Positions 63,202 through 64,000 of a stretch of DNA of 64,000 nt are shown here, in pieces. The position numbers and the translations under genes were made by a program. Position 1 is the first letter of the stretch; each line of letters begins with the position of its first letter. The notes under the pieces were generated by a model, which ran no database searches, was not told where the DNA came from, and saw nothing but the letters and a program-made list of their open reading frames with translations. Origin of the DNA: Listeria weihenstephanensis (GTDB lineage: Bacteria; Bacillota; Bacilli; Lactobacillales; Listeriaceae); NCBI RefSeq assembly GCF_003534205.1, contig NZ_CP011102.1:2616036-2680035 (forward strand), written 5' to 3'.

Positions 63202-63373
63202 TACCTATTATAGCGAGTTTCTGTTCGACTGATTCTGTTCTTTTGTCGTTTTAGCGGTTCATTTTTGACTGTCTTGCTTTTCCTTCTAAAACGTTGCCAC
63301 ATCCTCGTGTCTCTCTCACTTACAATACCTATTATATCGAATCTAGCGTGCTGCAAATTCGCAATTTTGTCGT
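63202..63373 (-). promoter_or_regulatory. tandem promoter/operator units upstream of hydrolase copy 2
   Basis: Units 63202-63249 and 63326-63373 repeat ACGACAAAA, 28 bases, TATAATAGGTA on the minus strand, exactly as upstream of copy 1. They lie just after the Mga-type gene, whose product is the obvious candidate activator. Confidence 0.65.
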
Positions 63374-63398
63374 ATTATCCGCACATTTTTAACCATCT

Positions 63399-63425
63399 AA
63401 AAAAAGCCGCCAAATTCAGCAGCTT
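63399..63425 (-). terminator. terminator of Mga-like gene
   Basis: AGCTGC / GCGGCT stem with one wobble pair and an eight-base loop, followed by seven T residues on the minus strand, directly after the stop at 63433. Confidence 0.75.
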
Positions 63426-63432
63426 CCCTCCA

Positions 63433-64000
63433 TCATTTATTCCCCATCGTCTCAATCACAATATTCGATATGTTCGCGAAGTCCCTAGCAGACAGCTCTG
63501 GCCCAATATAAAGTATCTTCCCGCGATGATACTGCTCCATCATCATCGGCGTCGAAATAGTTGTCAAAATCACATCCGCTTGATGCGCACTATTCTTATT
63601 CAAAAAATGAACCTTATAACGATATTTCAACGTATCATCAATCTGGTGACGCAAATTATTCTCCGCCAATTTCGGCAAATCCGTATCCAAAACAATCTGA
63701 ACCTGCTCCTCAAAATACGTCAGCGGTTTAATAGAAGAAAATAACAAAGCATACCTCGTCAATAAAAACTGCTTCTCCAAAAATAACTCGTTCTGGGTCT
63801 CCTCATACAACTTATCCAACAATTCATCCAACTTTCCAAACAAGTTCGGATAATATTCCGCCACCCGATGTAAATACTCATATCCATTAATATCCACTGA
63901 AAAACGCTTAAACAAAGTACAGAAAAGATGCGCACAAAAACTGTTGTTGAAGAAGGTTTCTTTCTTTTTCTCCGGTATATCTATAATTTCTGACGAGAAA
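63433..64000 (-). CDS. Mga/AtxA-like transcriptional regulator, C-terminal part (runs off the window)
   Basis: The frame is open from the stop at 63433 to the window edge, so only about the last 189 residues are seen; the TTG at 63915 is internal, not the start. It begins SSEIIDIPEKKKETFFNN and continues HRVAEYYPNLFGKLDELLDK, typical of the PRD-like middle of Mga-family regulators, and ends with an EIIB-like domain (VHFLNKNSAHQADVILTTIS). In position it matches the regulator gene next to the penicillin-amidase/gadD1 operon of L. monocytogenes. Likely controls the downstream hydrolase-gadB-gadC operon. Confidence 0.75.
   Translation of the reverse strand, partial: FSSEIIDIPEKKKETFFNNSFCAHLFCTLFKRFSVDINGYEYLHRVAEYYPNLFGKLDELLDKLYEETQNELFLEKQFLLTRYALLFSSIKPLTYFEEQVQIVLDTDLPKLAENNLRHQIDDTLKYRYKVHFLNKNSAHQADVILTTISTPMMMEQYHRGKILYIGPELSARDFANISNIVIETMGNK

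Noticed and set aside
63433-63915. Treating the 160-codon frame as a complete gene starting at 63915
   Set aside because: The start would be TTG without ribosome site, and the same frame is open with family-like sequence up to the window edge, so it is a truncated view of a larger gene.

Overview
The window looks like a chromosomal segment of a Listeria-like organism (Listeriaceae, moderate-to-low GC). The grounds are gene content and order recalled from Listeria genomes: tsaD and rimI-tsaB-tsaE, an internalin-type leucine-rich-repeat protein, sortase-type surface proteins, a two-dehydrogenase/two-isomerase/ThuA sugar operon with an AraC regulator, and a Mga-like regulator / penicillin-V-acylase-type hydrolase / glutamate decarboxylase / glutamate-GABA antiporter block. 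The EPS cluster suggests a species other than L. monocytogenes; the species cannot be named from sequence reading alone.

Layout. 0.1-3.4 kb: potassium transporter kup and the t6A gene tsaD, separated by an unexplained 114-nt inverted-repeat element. 3.7-7.3 kb: secreted M60 (enhancin-type) metalloprotease with C-terminal Ig-like modules, then a degraded transposase-like fragment. 7.8-9.4 kb: tsaE-tsaB-rimI operon. 9.65-13.7 kb: LPXTG wall protein with an L-type lectin domain and eleven Ig-like repeats. 13.8-18.0 kb: lipoprotein, YdcF-family membrane protein, histidine phosphatase, leucine-type dehydrogenase. 18.3-19.3 kb: a yybP-ykoY (manganese) riboswitch controlling a Tim44-like/DUF2653-like membrane protein, beside a CapA remnant. 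19.8-26.4 kb: sugar-acid or polyol catabolic operon with its AraC regulator, a VOC protein and an MBL hydrolase.

26.5-41.2 kb: a Wzx/Wzy exopolysaccharide cluster read right to left: DUF4352 lipoprotein, sugar transferase, WecG/TagA, GT4, Wzy, Wzz, tyrosine kinase, GT2, UDP-glucose dehydrogenase, GT2, flippase, CDP-glycerol phosphotransferase, glycerol-3-phosphate cytidylyltransferase, acyltransferase, and probably a secreted LRR-Ig-SGNH hydrolase. The genes predict a glucuronic-acid-containing polymer decorated with glycerol phosphate and acyl groups.

41.3-64 kb: a duplicated acid-resistance and surface island. It holds two PrfA/Crp-type regulators, two large secreted repeat proteins, two DUF4352 lipoproteins, three Ntn-hydrolases, two gadB-gadC pairs, a YhgE/Pip protein and the edge of a Mga-type regulator. 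Two recurrent promoter architectures tie the island together. One lies upstream of a regulator and both big surface proteins, with nearly fixed spacing (three copies). The other is a tandem unit upstream of two of the hydrolase genes (four copies). My best candidate for an undescribed system is this PrfA-like regulator / repeat-surface-protein / lipoprotein module, one copy of which adjoins the exopolysaccharide operon.
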